Counted from the stretch's first letter, positions 1 through 8,316 are shown. The stretch: DNA of 64,000 bases from Oscillospiraceae bacterium (GCA_900768995.1 CAAGEZ010000039.1:1-64000), one strand, 5' to 3'. The notes: generated by a model from the letters alone, not told the origin. Program-made: numbers and translations.

Positions 1-303
1 TAAAGGCTCTGTATCTGGCAACAACGGAGATATCCAAAAAATGGACAATGCCGCTTCGGGACTGGGGCAAGGTGCTCGGTGAGCTTGAGATAATGTATCC
101 GGACAGGCTGAACTGATGCGCCGCAAAATATCCTGATGCAACGGAGCGAAGCGCAGTGAAATCAGGATATTTTGCATCGGGGGCTTGACAAACGGCAGTA
201 TTCAATTTATACTGAAAAAGAAAAGAGGGCGACTGATCCCACTCTCAGCACAAAGTCATTTTTCTGCGGTTGATTGTTTTTACAGAGTTTTTTTCGCAGA
301 GCC
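1..303 (+). mobile_element. IS256-family element, 3' end fragment
   Basis: Bases 3-116 encode the last 37 residues of a mutator-type (IS256-family) transposase, ending DRLN and a stop. The same C-terminus recurs on the minus strand of the second copy, which stops at 3300. After the stop comes a 15-bp perfect stem with a 23-nt loop (123-175) and then about 125 bp up to a terminal repeat ending GCAGAGCC at 303. The matching end of the second copy is at 3111. The rest of the element lies left of the window, so whether it is intact cannot be judged. Confidence 0.85.
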
Positions 304-325
304 ACATAATAGAAAAGTGTATGTA

Positions 326-489
326 AGAACCTGTCTTCACAAGCGTATGCGCACGTCTTTTCGGCAAATTTTGCCTAAGACTGCGTTAAAAATCCTGGCC
401 GGGCGGCAAGCCCGCCTGCGGATTTTTGCCTTGTCTTAGACAAAATTATGCTCGAAAATCCGCACACATTTCTTGTGAAGACAGGTTCT
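326..489. mobile_element. Palindromic MITE-like element (family B)
   Basis: The ends are perfect 18-bp inverted repeats: AGAACCTGTCTTCACAAG starts at 326 and its complement ends at 489. The interior is also largely self-complementary, with a GC-rich CCGGGCGGCAAGCCCGCC core near 400 and matching arms around it, so the whole 164 bp could fold into one long hairpin. It carries no plausible gene. The size, terminal repeats and IS-rich surroundings fit a non-autonomous miniature inverted-repeat element. No clear target duplication is visible. It could instead be a large intergenic hairpin repeat. Confidence 0.6.
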
Positions 490-548
490 AAAACATAATT
501 GCAATATTACATTAACATTCAGCCGAAAAATTTGAAAGGAAAACAAAA

Positions 549-998
549 ATGATAAAGATACTTTTCGTATGCCACGGCAACATATGCCGAAGCACAATGG
601 CGCAGAGCGTTTTTCAGCACATTGTAAATAAAAACGGAGCAGCCGACCAATTTGAGATAGACTCTGCGGCAACAAGCACGGAGGAGATAGGAAACCCGCC
701 CCATCACGGCACCGTAAATGAGCTTAGAAAGCACAATATCCCCCTTGTGCCCCACCGTGCAAGGCAGCTCACAAAAGCGGACGGCGATTATTACGACTAC
801 ATCATTGGAATGGACACAGCCAACATCAGAAATATGCAGTGTATCCTTGGCGGCAGCGATAAAATTTACAAGCTGATGACCTTTGCCGACCTGTCAAAAG
901 ACGTTACCGACCCTTGGTACACAGGGAATTTTGCAGAAACATATGCCGATATAAGTCTCGGCTGCGAAGAGCTTTTTGTAAAGCTTGACAGAGAATGA
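549..998 (+). CDS. Low-molecular-weight protein tyrosine phosphatase
   Basis: The 149-residue product is the usual length for a low-molecular-weight phosphotyrosine phosphatase. The P-loop CHGNICRS (residues 8-15, fitting C-x5-R-S) holds the nucleophilic cysteine and phosphate-binding arginine. The general-acid aspartate is expected in the DPWY segment near residue 120. These cytosolic enzymes hydrolyse phosphotyrosine, often on bacterial tyrosine kinases or in arsenate detoxification; no kinase or exopolysaccharide gene is nearby to suggest a substrate. A GAAAGGA site precedes the ATG. The gene looks intact although it sits between a MITE-like element and IS debris, so it may have moved with them or been isolated by them. 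Confidence 0.9.
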   Translation: MIKILFVCHGNICRSTMAQSVFQHIVNKNGAADQFEIDSAATSTEEIGNPPHHGTVNELRKHNIPLVPHRARQLTKADGDYYDYIIGMDTANIRNMQCILGGSDKIYKLMTFADLSKDVTDPWYTGNFAETYADISLGCEELFVKLDRE

Positions 999-1005
999 AA
1001 ATGCC

Positions 1006-1070
1006 GAGTCCGATTTTTTAACTGTGTAAATGTCGAAAGACGTCATAACCGCTCTGTCATTATATCATAA
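1006..1070 (+). repeat. 65-bp dispersed repeat, copy 1
   Basis: This 65-bp block is repeated in opposite orientation at 9972-10036 with one mismatch. On its minus strand it begins TTATGATATAATGACAG, which looks like a -10 box, and on this copy a TTGACA lies 16 nt upstream. Here it joins the end of the phosphatase gene to the decayed IS5 element. It is probably part of a mobile element end or a small interspersed repeat. Confidence 0.75.
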
Positions 1071-1074
1071 AAAA

Positions 1075-1126
1075 TGTCGCTGTCAAGGTTATAATGAATG
1101 TCGAAGACAACCTTGACAGCGACAAT
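1075..1126. repeat. Inverted repeat around TGTCGCTGTCAAGGTT
   Basis: TGTCGCTGTCAAGGTT and its exact complement AACCTTGACAGCGACA face each other across a short spacer containing ATGTCGAAGAC. The structure lies at the truncated end of the IS5-family remnant, where the transposase reading frame runs out. It may mark the junction at which the IS was cut off. Confidence 0.6.
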
Positions 1127-1711
1127 TTTTATGATTTCTGGCAATTAAGCGGTTGTGCCGTCGTATTATGTCATATCCTCGGTTTTCATTTGATGATACT
1201 GTTTTACTGCCTGATATGTCAATTTCCGATAAAATATCTACTGCTGCTTTGGAATCGTGCACTTGACCTCTTGTAAGCATAAAGCGAACAGGATTGCCCA
1301 ATCCATCTACAACAGCGTGGATCTTGGTTGTTTTACCTACTCGGCTTACACCGATAAACTGGTTGTTTTCAGCGTTTACTGCCCCTTTTTTGCACCCGCA
1401 CTTTGTGGGTGTGCTTTAATTGAGGTGCTGTCTATGCTGAGATTTTCAAAATCTGCATCTTCGTTCAAAGCTTCAAAAATATGAAGAAGTGTACCGTCAT
1501 CTCTCCATTTGCAAAAACGACTGTATACTGTTTTGTATAAACCATAGCGTTCAGGAATATCTGCCCACGCAACTCCGCTGCGTGCAAGCCATAGAATTGC
1601 ATTCATCATTATTCTATTGCATTTTGGCGGTCTTCCCGTTTTTGCTCTGGGAAATATTTCTTTGATCTGTTCTCACTGTTTATCACTTAATTCATATCGT
1701 TTGGCGCCCAT
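1086..1711 (-). pseudogene. IS5-family (IS427-like) transposase remnant
   Basis: The first frame starts at the ATG at 1711 (MGAKRYELSDKQ), is cut by TGA where the family has TGG (Trp), then runs on with a typical IS427-group sequence (WLARSGVAWADIPERYG) to KKGQ-stop near 1376. The second frame (GNPVRFMLTRGQVHDSKA) is reached by a -1 shift at A-AAA-AAG before GGGG, the normal way this IS group joins its two frames. The second frame then diverges and ends early near 1089, losing the catalytic glutamate region. With a premature stop and a missing C-terminus the element should be inactive. Confidence 0.85.
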
Positions 1712-1789
1712 TTGCACTTCTCCTTTGGCTTTTTCTTTTATTATACTATTTTAGGGCTTTTTGTGCAACTTTTTCTTTTCAGATACGCT

Positions 1790-1963
1790 CTAATAACCAA
1801 TTAACCTATAGACAAATCCTCGGCTGAAATAAGCCCATTCGTCGTCAGGTTGCTTTATAAAGCAACACTCCCTTGCCGGGCGCAAAGCCCGCCTGCGGTC
1901 GCTTTCCTAGACTGGTCTTATTTCATCTGTCGGCTTTATCTATAGAACAATTGGTTATTAGTA
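1790..1963. mobile_element. MITE-like element, family A, copy 1
   Basis: The ends are CTAATAACCAATT at 1790 and its complement ending near 1961, with further complementarity inside (CTATAGA arms). The interior contains a CCGGGCGCAAAGCCCGCC hairpin much like the core of the element at 326-489. The same end sequence bounds the 100-bp element at 18720-18819. The left end abuts the end of the IS5 remnant (GAGCGTATCTG on the minus strand), so the IS may have inserted into this terminal repeat. That last point is inference. Confidence 0.6.
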
Positions 1964-2009
1964 TAATGTGTATTTGCGGGAAAATTTGAAAAATAATTGC
2001 TCAAAATAA

Positions 2010-2038
2010 TTGCAATTTTCAAAAATATATGCTATAAT
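2010..2038 (+). promoter_or_regulatory. Promoter for DUF3137-like gene
   Basis: TTGCAA at 2010-2015 and TATAAT at 2033-2038 are 17 nt apart. They lie just upstream of the GGGAGGA ribosome binding site and ATG at 2076. Confidence 0.6.
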
Positions 2039-2075
2039 ATTTTAAGATTTTATTGTGAAATCCGGGAGGAAGAAT

Positions 2076-2921
2076 ATGGATAAAAATTCACTTGAATCTC
2101 AGCGCATAAAAGCCGTTCTTATTAAAGTTCTCATTGTAATTTTAGGATTTATAGCAGTGGTTGCTGTCCTTTGCACGGTTGGAATGTTTGCAAGCATTGT
2201 AACCATCGTCATTGTCTGCATAATTTTTTCCCAATACTCAAAATCCGCCAAGAAAGCTATGAATATTGCCGCACAGGAGTAGCTCATACCTCATATACTC
2301 GGAGAAAAGTTCAATGTAAACAGCTTTGAAGCTGAAAATCATATTAAAAAGTTTGAGATAAGCTGCTCAGGAATGTTCACCGAAATACACTCTGTTGAGG
2401 GCTGTGCTCTCCTTGATGCATCACTCGGAACTATCCATTTTGTCCGCAGCGGACTTTACATCGACTCAAAAAGCGAGGACACATATTTTGACCACGAGCA
2501 GGCAATGGAAAGGACAGAGGTAAATTATTTGACAGTTTTCAAGGGCTATGTTATGCGCACGGAGCACAGTTGCCCGCAGTTTGCGGGAGTCAATGCAAGC
2601 GATGATGATATGAGCGACATTAGGCGCAAGGGCGAAAAGACTGCAAGTGAAAACAAATTCTCCGTTTACTGCGGTGATAGCCTTACGTCGCTGCCGCAAA
2701 ATGTAATTGACGGTATGATGAACGTGAAAAATGTTGTCGGCAAACCTGCGGCAATGGTGTTCACGGACAAATATTTTTATGTTTATGTCAGCGGTAAGGA
2801 CAACTATTTCACAATAAGCAATCTCCTGAGTATTAACACAAATTCCGAGGCTATGCGTAATCAGGCTGAGGAAACCGCAAGAATTGCGGAGACGTTCAGG
2901 TTTCTTGATTACATAAGATAA
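2076..2921 (+). pseudogene. DUF3137-like membrane protein, amber-interrupted
   Basis: From the ATG at 2076 (preceded by GGGAGGA) the frame encodes a charged N-terminus and two hydrophobic segments, then meets TAG at 2280-2282. The same frame continues without another stop to 2921 (LIPHILGEKF, then MFTEIHSVEG onward). The two-helix N-terminus followed by a soluble domain with a conserved YFDHEQ-type turn and a late VYVSG strand resembles DUF3137 proteins, whose function is unknown. Removing the amber codon gives one coherent product of about 281 residues. The downstream part could be expressed separately from ATG 2373, but no good ribosome binding site is seen there. A recent nonsense mutation is the likeliest reading. 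Confidence 0.6.
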
Positions 2922-2953
2922 AAAATATATCCGCAGTTTCATCTTGATATAAT

Positions 2954-3005
2954 CCCCTTAGAGTAGACACTCGAAAAACAAAAAAATCGAGACTACACTA
3001 AGGGG
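2954..3005. repeat. Hairpin at left end of IS3-like remnant
   Basis: Arms CCCCTTAGAGTAGACACTCGA (in two parts, 2954-2974) and TCGAGACTACACTAAGGGG (2987-3005) are complementary with few mismatches around an A-rich loop, just before the orfA start. Such a structure could protect the transposase gene from readthrough transcription; that role is inference. Confidence 0.55.
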
Positions 3006-3013
3006 GTTGTTTT

Positions 3014-3169
3014 ATGCCAAGAAGAAGTCATAAGAACAAGAAATATTCAACAGAATTGAAGCTGAAGGCAGTACGGGAATATCTGGCAGGAAAAGGAAGT
3101 CATACTAATCGGCTCTGCGAAGAAAGCTCTGTAAAAACAATCAACTGCAGAAAAATGACTTTGTGGTAA
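3014..3169 (+). pseudogene. IS3-family orfA, truncated N-terminus
   Basis: The reading frame begins MPRRSHKNKKYSTELKLKAV, the helix-turn-helix start of an IS3-family OrfA. After about 32 codons it runs into the end of the IS256 copy at 3111 and stops a few codons later in IS256 sequence. It cannot encode a working protein. Confidence 0.75.
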
Positions 3170-4246
3170 GAGCGGCTGATCGGTCGCTCTCTTTCCTTTT
3201 TCAGTATAAATTGAATAATGCTGTTTGTCAAGCCCCCGATGCAAAATATCCTGATGCAACGGAGCGCAGCGCAGTGAAATCAGGATATTTTGCGGCGCAT
3301 CAGTTCAGCCTGTCCGGATACATTATCTCAAGCTCACCGAGCACTTTGCCCCAGTCCCGAAGCGGCATTGTCCATTTTTTGGATATCTCCGCTGTTGCCA
3401 GATACAATGCTTTAAGCAGTGCTGTATCGCTCGGAAATACGCTCCTCTGCTTGTTCAGACGGCGATAGCCACTGTTAAGGCTTTCAATGGCATTGGTAGT
3501 GTATATGACCTTTCTGACCTGTGCCGAAAACTTGAATATCGGTGAGATAACGTCCCAGTTTGTATGCCAGCTTTTCATTGCATTCGGATAATCCTTCTCC
3601 CACTTTTCAGTGACCCGCTCAAGCTGCTCCAATGCTGCCTTTTCGGACGGTGCCTGATATATGGTCTTAAGGTCATTGGCAAATTCCTTCTTGTTTTTTT
3701 CTCCAACATATTTCAGTGTATTTCTCACCTGATGAACAATGCAGCGCTGTAATTCTGTCTGCGGATATGCAGCAGCTGCTGCTTCTTTCATTCTGGAAAG
3801 CCCGTCGGCACAGATCACAAGAATATCCTTTACTCCACGATTTTTCAGTTCATTCAGCACTCCCAGCCAATACTTTGCGCTTTCATTTTCACCGATATGT
3901 ATCGATAATACTTCCTTATGACCTGTAAGACTTACTGCCGGGATAACATAAGCCGCAAGCTTTTTTATCTGACCATTGTCACGGACAGAAAAATAAACCG
4001 CATCTATGAACACGACAGGATATACTTCATCAAGAGGGCGATTCTGCCATTCTCTTCAAAGCCATAAATATCCTCAATAGTTTCGCTCGCTGTCTTGATA
4101 TTATACTCCTGCAGCAGTCCTGCTATGATGTTTTTTCCCCTCGCTCATTAGTTCTCGTTTTCTTCTTCCCATAAAATTTCGTCCTCCTGTGTTATTTCTA
4201 TTTTACCACAGTTCTTTCGATTTTTACAGACTTTTTTCATAGGGTC
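3111..4246 (-). mobile_element. IS256-family element, internally deleted copy
   Basis: Terminal repeats are GGCTCTGCGAAGAAAGCTCTG at 3111 (plus strand, split here only by alignment) and, on the minus strand from 4246, GACCCTATGAAAAAAGTCTG. The element is about 1.14 kb, shorter than the usual 1.3-1.5 kb. Its right 300 bp are the inverted counterpart of positions 1-303. No clear 8-9 bp target duplication is seen, which suggests later rearrangement at one end. Confidence 0.75.
3300..4172 (-). pseudogene. IS256-family transposase, deleted and frameshifted
   Basis: The ATG at 4172 follows GGAGGAC and starts MGRRKREL. Within 25 codons the frame must shift to read NIIAGLLQEYNIKTAS, then it jumps to WQNRPLDEVYPV, skipping roughly 100 or more family residues including the first catalytic aspartate region. 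From about 4013 to 3300 the frame is intact and shows the mutator-family motifs VFIDAVYFSVRDNG, GENESAKYW, CADGL and the C-terminal half with YTTNAIESLN. Two frameshifts and an internal deletion make it inactive. The C-terminal part matches the fragment at 3-116. Confidence 0.85.
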
Positions 4247-4389
4247 TAAAACAATGAGAGAATTTCTCTTAGTCAAAAAGGAATGAGCCCGGTTCAATTC
4301 CGAGCTCATTCGAATGCAATTTAATATTTGATTTTTTGTCTAAACTTTTTGGGGGTCATTTCAATTTATGCGGCAGCAAATTTTTTTAC

Positions 4390-5865
4390 TTATTTTGCAT
4401 CATCGAGCCTGTCATTTATTGCATTGATAACAGTTTTGAGCACCTTTATCCTTGCGTAAAGCTTGTCGTTTGCTTCGATAACATTCCACGGGGCATAGGC
4501 GGAAGAGGTTCGGCAGAGCATTTCATTGACAGCTGCTTCATAACTGTCCCATTTTTCACGGTTCCGCCAGTCCTCGTCAGTTATTTTCCACTGCTTTTCA
4601 GGGGTGTTCTGACGCTCGGTAAAGCGTTTCAATTGCTCGTCCTTATCTATCTGGAGCCAGAATTTCACGATGATAACGCCGCTGTCAGTGAGCTCCTTTT
4701 CAAACTCGTTTATTTCGTTGTAAGCCTGCCCACAGCGCTTGGGAGAAGTGAAGCCCTCAATTTTTTCCACCATAACTCTGCCGTACCAGGTGCGGTCAAA
4801 TATTGCGATATGACCTGTTTTGGGGATATGGTTCCAAAAACGCCAAAGGTAATGATGCGCAAGCTCTGTTTTGTCTGGAGCGGATATGGGCACGGCCTCG
4901 TAGCCACGTGGGTCAAGAGCCGATGCGATTCGCTTTATTGCACCGCCCTTGCCTGCTGCGTCCCAGCCCTCGAAAGCAATTATCATAGGTATCTTTGCAC
5001 GGTAAAGTCTGTTGTGAAGTTTTGAAAGCTCTTTCTGACACTTTTTCAGCTGCTCTGCATATTCGTCCGGGGAAAGCACCTTGTCATCAAGTGATATGTC
5101 TGCCAGTGCGGGCATTGTGAGGAGGGGAAACACCTCGTTTATGGGATTTGGCTGCCGCTTTTCTTCAAGGGCTTTTGTAATGCTTTCGGTGATTATGCTG
5201 AACATCTGATATTTTGCAAAGGTCTTGTCGGTGGCGTCAATTATGTTCCACGGTGCATAGGCGGTATTTGTTTTTTCGGTCATATCATCGAACGCATCGA
5301 AATATTCGTCATAATGCTTGTGACGCTTTTTGTCAAGCTTTGTCACACGCCAGCTCGTGTCATCATTATCGCAGAGCTTTTCAAAGCGCTGTGCCTGTTC
5401 CTCCTTTGAGATATGAAGAAACAGCTTGATTATAAGATATCCGTCATCGCTGAGCTGACGTTCAAAGGTGTTGACGGCTTTTACTCTGCCGTTATATTCC
5501 TTTGAAGAAATGTCCTCCTCCATTCGGGCAATGGCAAGCTCCTGATACCAGCTCCTGTCCATTATGAGCATTTTGCCGTACTCGGGGATGTCTTTCCAGA
5601 AACGGTTCAGCAATGGATAGCGCATTTCGGAGGGTGTGGCAGGGAGAAATGAATGCACCTTAAAAAATCTTGGGTCAAGGTATTCTATCATCTCAGCGAT
5701 AAGGCTGCCCTTTCCCGAGGCGCTCCAGCCCTCAAACACAACTATGACGGGGAGCTTTTTGTCCCTTATTTTAAGCTGAAGTCCCGACAATTCCTGACGA
5801 AGCTGTGAGACAAGCTCCTTGTAATTTGTATGTTCGTCCATATTTACCTTAGCATTTTTCAGCAT
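4390..5865 (-). CDS. pap: Polyphosphate:AMP phosphotransferase (two-domain PPK2)
   Basis: The 491-residue protein has two tandem PPK2 domains. The first carries the P-loop GWSASGKG at residues 46-53 and the second GWDAAGKGG near residue 300. Each is followed by the lid-type motifs DRSWYQ or DRTWYGR. Two-domain PPK2 proteins transfer phosphate from polyphosphate to AMP, making ADP in the cytosol; single-domain members phosphorylate ADP or GDP. The length and duplicated domain favour the AMP-specific class. GGGAGG lies 10 nt before the ATG and a strong promoter precedes it. It stands alone, with no ppk1 or ppx nearby. Confidence 0.9.
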   Translation of the reverse strand: MLKNAKVNMDEHTNYKELVSQLRQELSGLQLKIRDKKLPVIVVFEGWSASGKGSLIAEMIEYLDPRFFKVHSFLPATPSEMRYPLLNRFWKDIPEYGKMLIMDRSWYQELAIARMEEDISSKEYNGRVKAVNTFERQLSDDGYLIIKLFLHISKEEQAQRFEKLCDNDDTSWRVTKLDKKRHKHYDEYFDAFDDMTEKTNTAYAPWNIIDATDKTFAKYQMFSIITESITKALEEKRQPNPINEVFPLLTMPALADISLDDKVLSPDEYAEQLKKCQKELSKLHNRLYRAKIPMIIAFEGWDAAGKGGAIKRIASALDPRGYEAVPISAPDKTELAHHYLWRFWNHIPKTGHIAIFDRTWYGRVMVEKIEGFTSPKRCGQAYNEINEFEKELTDSGVIIVKFWLQIDKDEQLKRFTERQNTPEKQWKITDEDWRNREKWDSYEAAVNEMLCRTSSAYAPWNVIEANDKLYARIKVLKTVINAINDRLDDAK

Positions 5866-5925
5866 TCCGCATTCCTCCCTATGATGTTTTTATATTATTT
5901 GAAACGCACAAATATCTTTTATGTG

Positions 5926-5954
5926 ATTATAGCATATTTGTTGAAAATAATCAA
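5926..5954 (-). promoter_or_regulatory. Promoter for pap
   Basis: On the minus strand TTGATT (5954-5949) and TATAAT (5931-5926) are 17 nt apart, upstream of the pap ribosome binding site. Confidence 0.65.
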
Positions 5955-5990
5955 GAGTAATGTAAAAAAATTACTGAAAAACGGAAAATA

Positions 5991-7916
5991 TCAGGTGCTG
6001 TTTCTTACAGTGGGAAGATGTCCCGGCATATATCCGACAGCGACTTTTTTGTTTTTGTCGTCCCAGCAGAAATATATACGGATAAGTGTCTGTGATTTTA
6101 TGCCGTATTTTATATGCCGGTCCATAAGCATTTTTCTGCCGTCGATGTTCAGTGTATAATCGTCACGGAAGCATTTCAGTGCCTCCTTTCCGCAGCCCTG
6201 CACCTCCCAGCCCGCATATTCGGCATACAGCTCCAGCGTCTCCCTGTCAGCCTTTCCCGTTTTGAATCTTGCATATCCGCTGAGAAAATAAAGCCCGTCG
6301 CAGAGCATTCCGACATCAAGACTGCCTGAATACTTTTTCAATTCGCTTTTGGCCTTCGGGGCAATTTCGATGTATTCCCCGAGATGTTTTTCCGACCATT
6401 CGGATACATTTGCAATATCGGTTGGGAAATAAGCAGCGGCAGCCGATTTTTTACGATAAAATCTGATCATTGCGGAAGAATTGTAAAATACATCGCTGCA
6501 GGTATTGTATTTTTTCTCAAGTCTGCGGTATTTTTCTTCAATTACTTCAAGCTCCTCTTCTTTTTCACGAAGAGACCTTTTTACCCGTCTCAGTTCATCG
6601 GCAGCTTCTGTACTGGCTGCGGAGTTTCGCTCCAGTTCGCTTATTTTTCGCTTAAGTTCCTTGTTTTCAGATAAAAGAAGTTCGCATTTTTCTTTGGAAG
6701 TGATATTCTGCTTTTTCTTCTCCTCAATTTCGAGAAGCCTTGCATCTCCGAGAAACACCACATTTCCGAAATCAGCTGTGTTTCTCATAGGCAGACCGAG
6801 GACTTTTTCTTTCAGCCTTTTGTAAAACTCATCGGTATCAGCCAAAATGATGTCAAATGGATATTTTTCTATAACAACATTGTGGTCGATTATAAGTACA
6901 TTGCCGCAGTTAAGCTTTATTCCTGTTCGTTCGGCAAAATAATCAAAGCAGCTTTCCTCAATAAAGCAGACAAATGCAAATCCAATTGTTTTTTTTGCAA
7001 GACTGCTGTAATCAAATGTTTGCAGGCATTCTGCTGTTTCATCAGAATGCTCGGATTTTTTACTTTTTGTTTCTTCGGACTCGGGAGCTTTTGTTTTCGG
7101 AATCCTTGATTCAAAGCCAAGATGTGATATATCAACCTTAATGCTGCTAAGAGGCCCCGAAATGGAAGGAGTGTCGGGTGAGGCTGTTCCAAGATGCATC
7201 TCGGAAAGCTGTTTATCAAGGAGGGCTTTTAGTTCGGGCAATGAGAGTTCCTGCTTTTTCGGTGGAGTTTCAAAAGGTGGTTCTGCGACTATCACCGTGG
7301 GAAGACTGAATTTTTTGTCCTGCACTGCGTCGATAAACCTGCCCGCTTCTGATTTTGTACCGATATTTATAACGCTGCCGTCAAGTTCATATTCGCATCT
7401 GAGTCCCACAAGCTTATTTTCCGCCAGCATCTTTACTATGGCGGGGCGGAAAACACGGCAGGGAGCAGATGTATCGCTGGATTCTGAGCATATAGTGCGT
7501 ATGCCTGTTTCCACACGGTCACCATTTATAATAAATGATATATCGGTGCTGAAAGTTCGTCCGTTTACAGGGGGACGTTCGGTGGCTGTTCCGATATTTT
7601 CGCCCATATCGCTTTCGGTTATATCGAAGGACCAGAGCCTCTTTTTTTCAATAAAAACAACGCTTATGACAGAGCCGATATTAAGACTGAATGAATGGAG
7701 CATCTCAAATGAAAGCTGACGATAATTTTCGGGTTCGGGGAGATCAAGCTGTGTTGGAATATCGGCAAACAATGACAGACGTGAGCGCAGCCATTTCATC
7801 GTTTCAAGGATACATATTTTAAGGACCTCCTCTGCAGGGAGTCTTTTATTGTTCGTGTATGTGTGGAGCTGATAGGTGGGATAGCTTTTTATATGCTTTA
7901 ATTTTGTGGTCATCAT
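5991..7916 (-). CDS. Orphan 641-residue coiled-coil protein
   Basis: I do not recognise this family. The start MMTTKLKHIK is chosen because GGAGG lies 9 nt before it; an upstream ATG has no such site. There is no signal peptide or membrane span. Residues 1-210 look folded, 210-300 are a polar, Pro/Ser/Lys-rich linker, and 300-390 form a second compact region (GFAFVCFIEES, VLIIDHNVVIEKYPFDIIL). Residues 396-472 are a strong coiled coil, and the last 90 residues form an aromatic alpha/beta-looking domain (RIYFCWDDKNKKVAVGYMPG). The end recalls small terminal domains I have seen on proteins of unknown function, but I cannot name it. It is monocistronic with its own promoter. Dimerisation through the coil is likely; the biochemical role is unknown. 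Confidence 0.75.
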   Translation of the reverse strand: MMTTKLKHIKSYPTYQLHTYTNNKRLPAEEVLKICILETMKWLRSRLSLFADIPTQLDLPEPENYRQLSFEMLHSFSLNIGSVISVVFIEKKRLWSFDITESDMGENIGTATERPPVNGRTFSTDISFIINGDRVETGIRTICSESSDTSAPCRVFRPAIVKMLAENKLVGLRCEYELDGSVINIGTKSEAGRFIDAVQDKKFSLPTVIVAEPPFETPPKKQELSLPELKALLDKQLSEMHLGTASPDTPSISGPLSSIKVDISHLGFESRIPKTKAPESEETKSKKSEHSDETAECLQTFDYSSLAKKTIGFAFVCFIEESCFDYFAERTGIKLNCGNVLIIDHNVVIEKYPFDIILADTDEFYKRLKEKVLGLPMRNTADFGNVVFLGDARLLEIEEKKKQNITSKEKCELLLSENKELKRKISELERNSAASTEAADELRRVKRSLREKEEELEVIEEKYRRLEKKYNTCSDVFYNSSAMIRFYRKKSAAAAYFPTDIANVSEWSEKHLGEYIEIAPKAKSELKKYSGSLDVGMLCDGLYFLSGYARFKTGKADRETLELYAEYAGWEVQGCGKEALKCFRDDYTLNIDGRKMLMDRHIKYGIKSQTLIRIYFCWDDKNKKVAVGYMPGHLPTVRNST

Positions 7917-7933
7917 AACAGTATGCCTCCGCT

Positions 7934-7979
7934 GACAAAAATTTGTCATAATTATACATCATTTATGACTGAAAGTCAA
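7934..7979 (-). promoter_or_regulatory. Promoter and near-palindrome for the orphan gene
   Basis: On the minus strand TTGACT (7979-7974) and TATAAT (7956-7951) are 17 nt apart. Just downstream, over the probable transcription start, lies the near-perfect palindrome GACAAAAATTTGTC (7934-7947), which could be an operator. From here to 8230 the AT-rich spacer holds nothing else I can support. Confidence 0.55.
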
Positions 7980-8230
7980 CGATCTGCAGCGCAGGATAGG
8001 TACTAAAATTTTTTTTAACGGCATCATTAATCTGTAATATACCTCAAATTTTTCGATTAGCCCGAAGAACCGATATGTGACGACAATATAGCAATTTTTT
8101 GCAAGCATTATTCTGCGTGCTCGGTGAAATGCTGCTATGATAATAAAAAGCTTTTTAATATAATAAAAAAGAAATGCGTTTCTGAACATTTGCTGTCACA
8201 AATAATATAACAAAAAATAGCATTATCCTC

Positions 8231-8259
8231 TTGATTTTTTCAGAAACAAGTGGTAAAAT
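8231..8259 (+). promoter_or_regulatory. Promoter for ackA
   Basis: TTGATT (8231-8236) and TAAAAT (8254-8259) are 17 nt apart, about 57 nt before the ackA start codon. Confidence 0.55.
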
Positions 8260-8316
8260 ATAGTTTGGTGTTCATTTAGTATGAAAATATTGATATAGGA
8301 AAGGTCGTTTTTACAA

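Larger units (their letters stand above)
2945..4363. mobile_element. IS3-family remnant split by IS256
   Basis: The left end near 2945 reads TGATATAATCCCC and leads to AGTAGACA. The right end near 4363, read on the minus strand, is TGAAATGACCCCC leading to TTTAGACA. These are matching terminal repeats of an IS3-family (IS150-like) element. Inside remain the first codons of orfA and about 115 bp of the far end with a GAATGAGC/GCTCATTC hairpin. Most of orfA and all of orfB are gone, replaced by an IS256-family copy at 3111-4246. A second piece of a related right end is at 10054-10078. Confidence 0.65.

Noticed and set aside
185..439. 84-codon frame running from the IS256 end into the MITE-like element
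   Set aside because: It spans two unrelated mobile sequences and includes their terminal repeats, so it is not a gene.
3163..3468. 101-codon plus-strand frame within the IS256 copy
   Set aside because: It is antisense to the transposase C-terminus and includes the terminal hairpin.
7959..8189. 76-codon minus-strand frame in the spacer before ackA
   Set aside because: It is AT-rich, has no ribosome binding site, overlaps promoter sequences and resembles no family.
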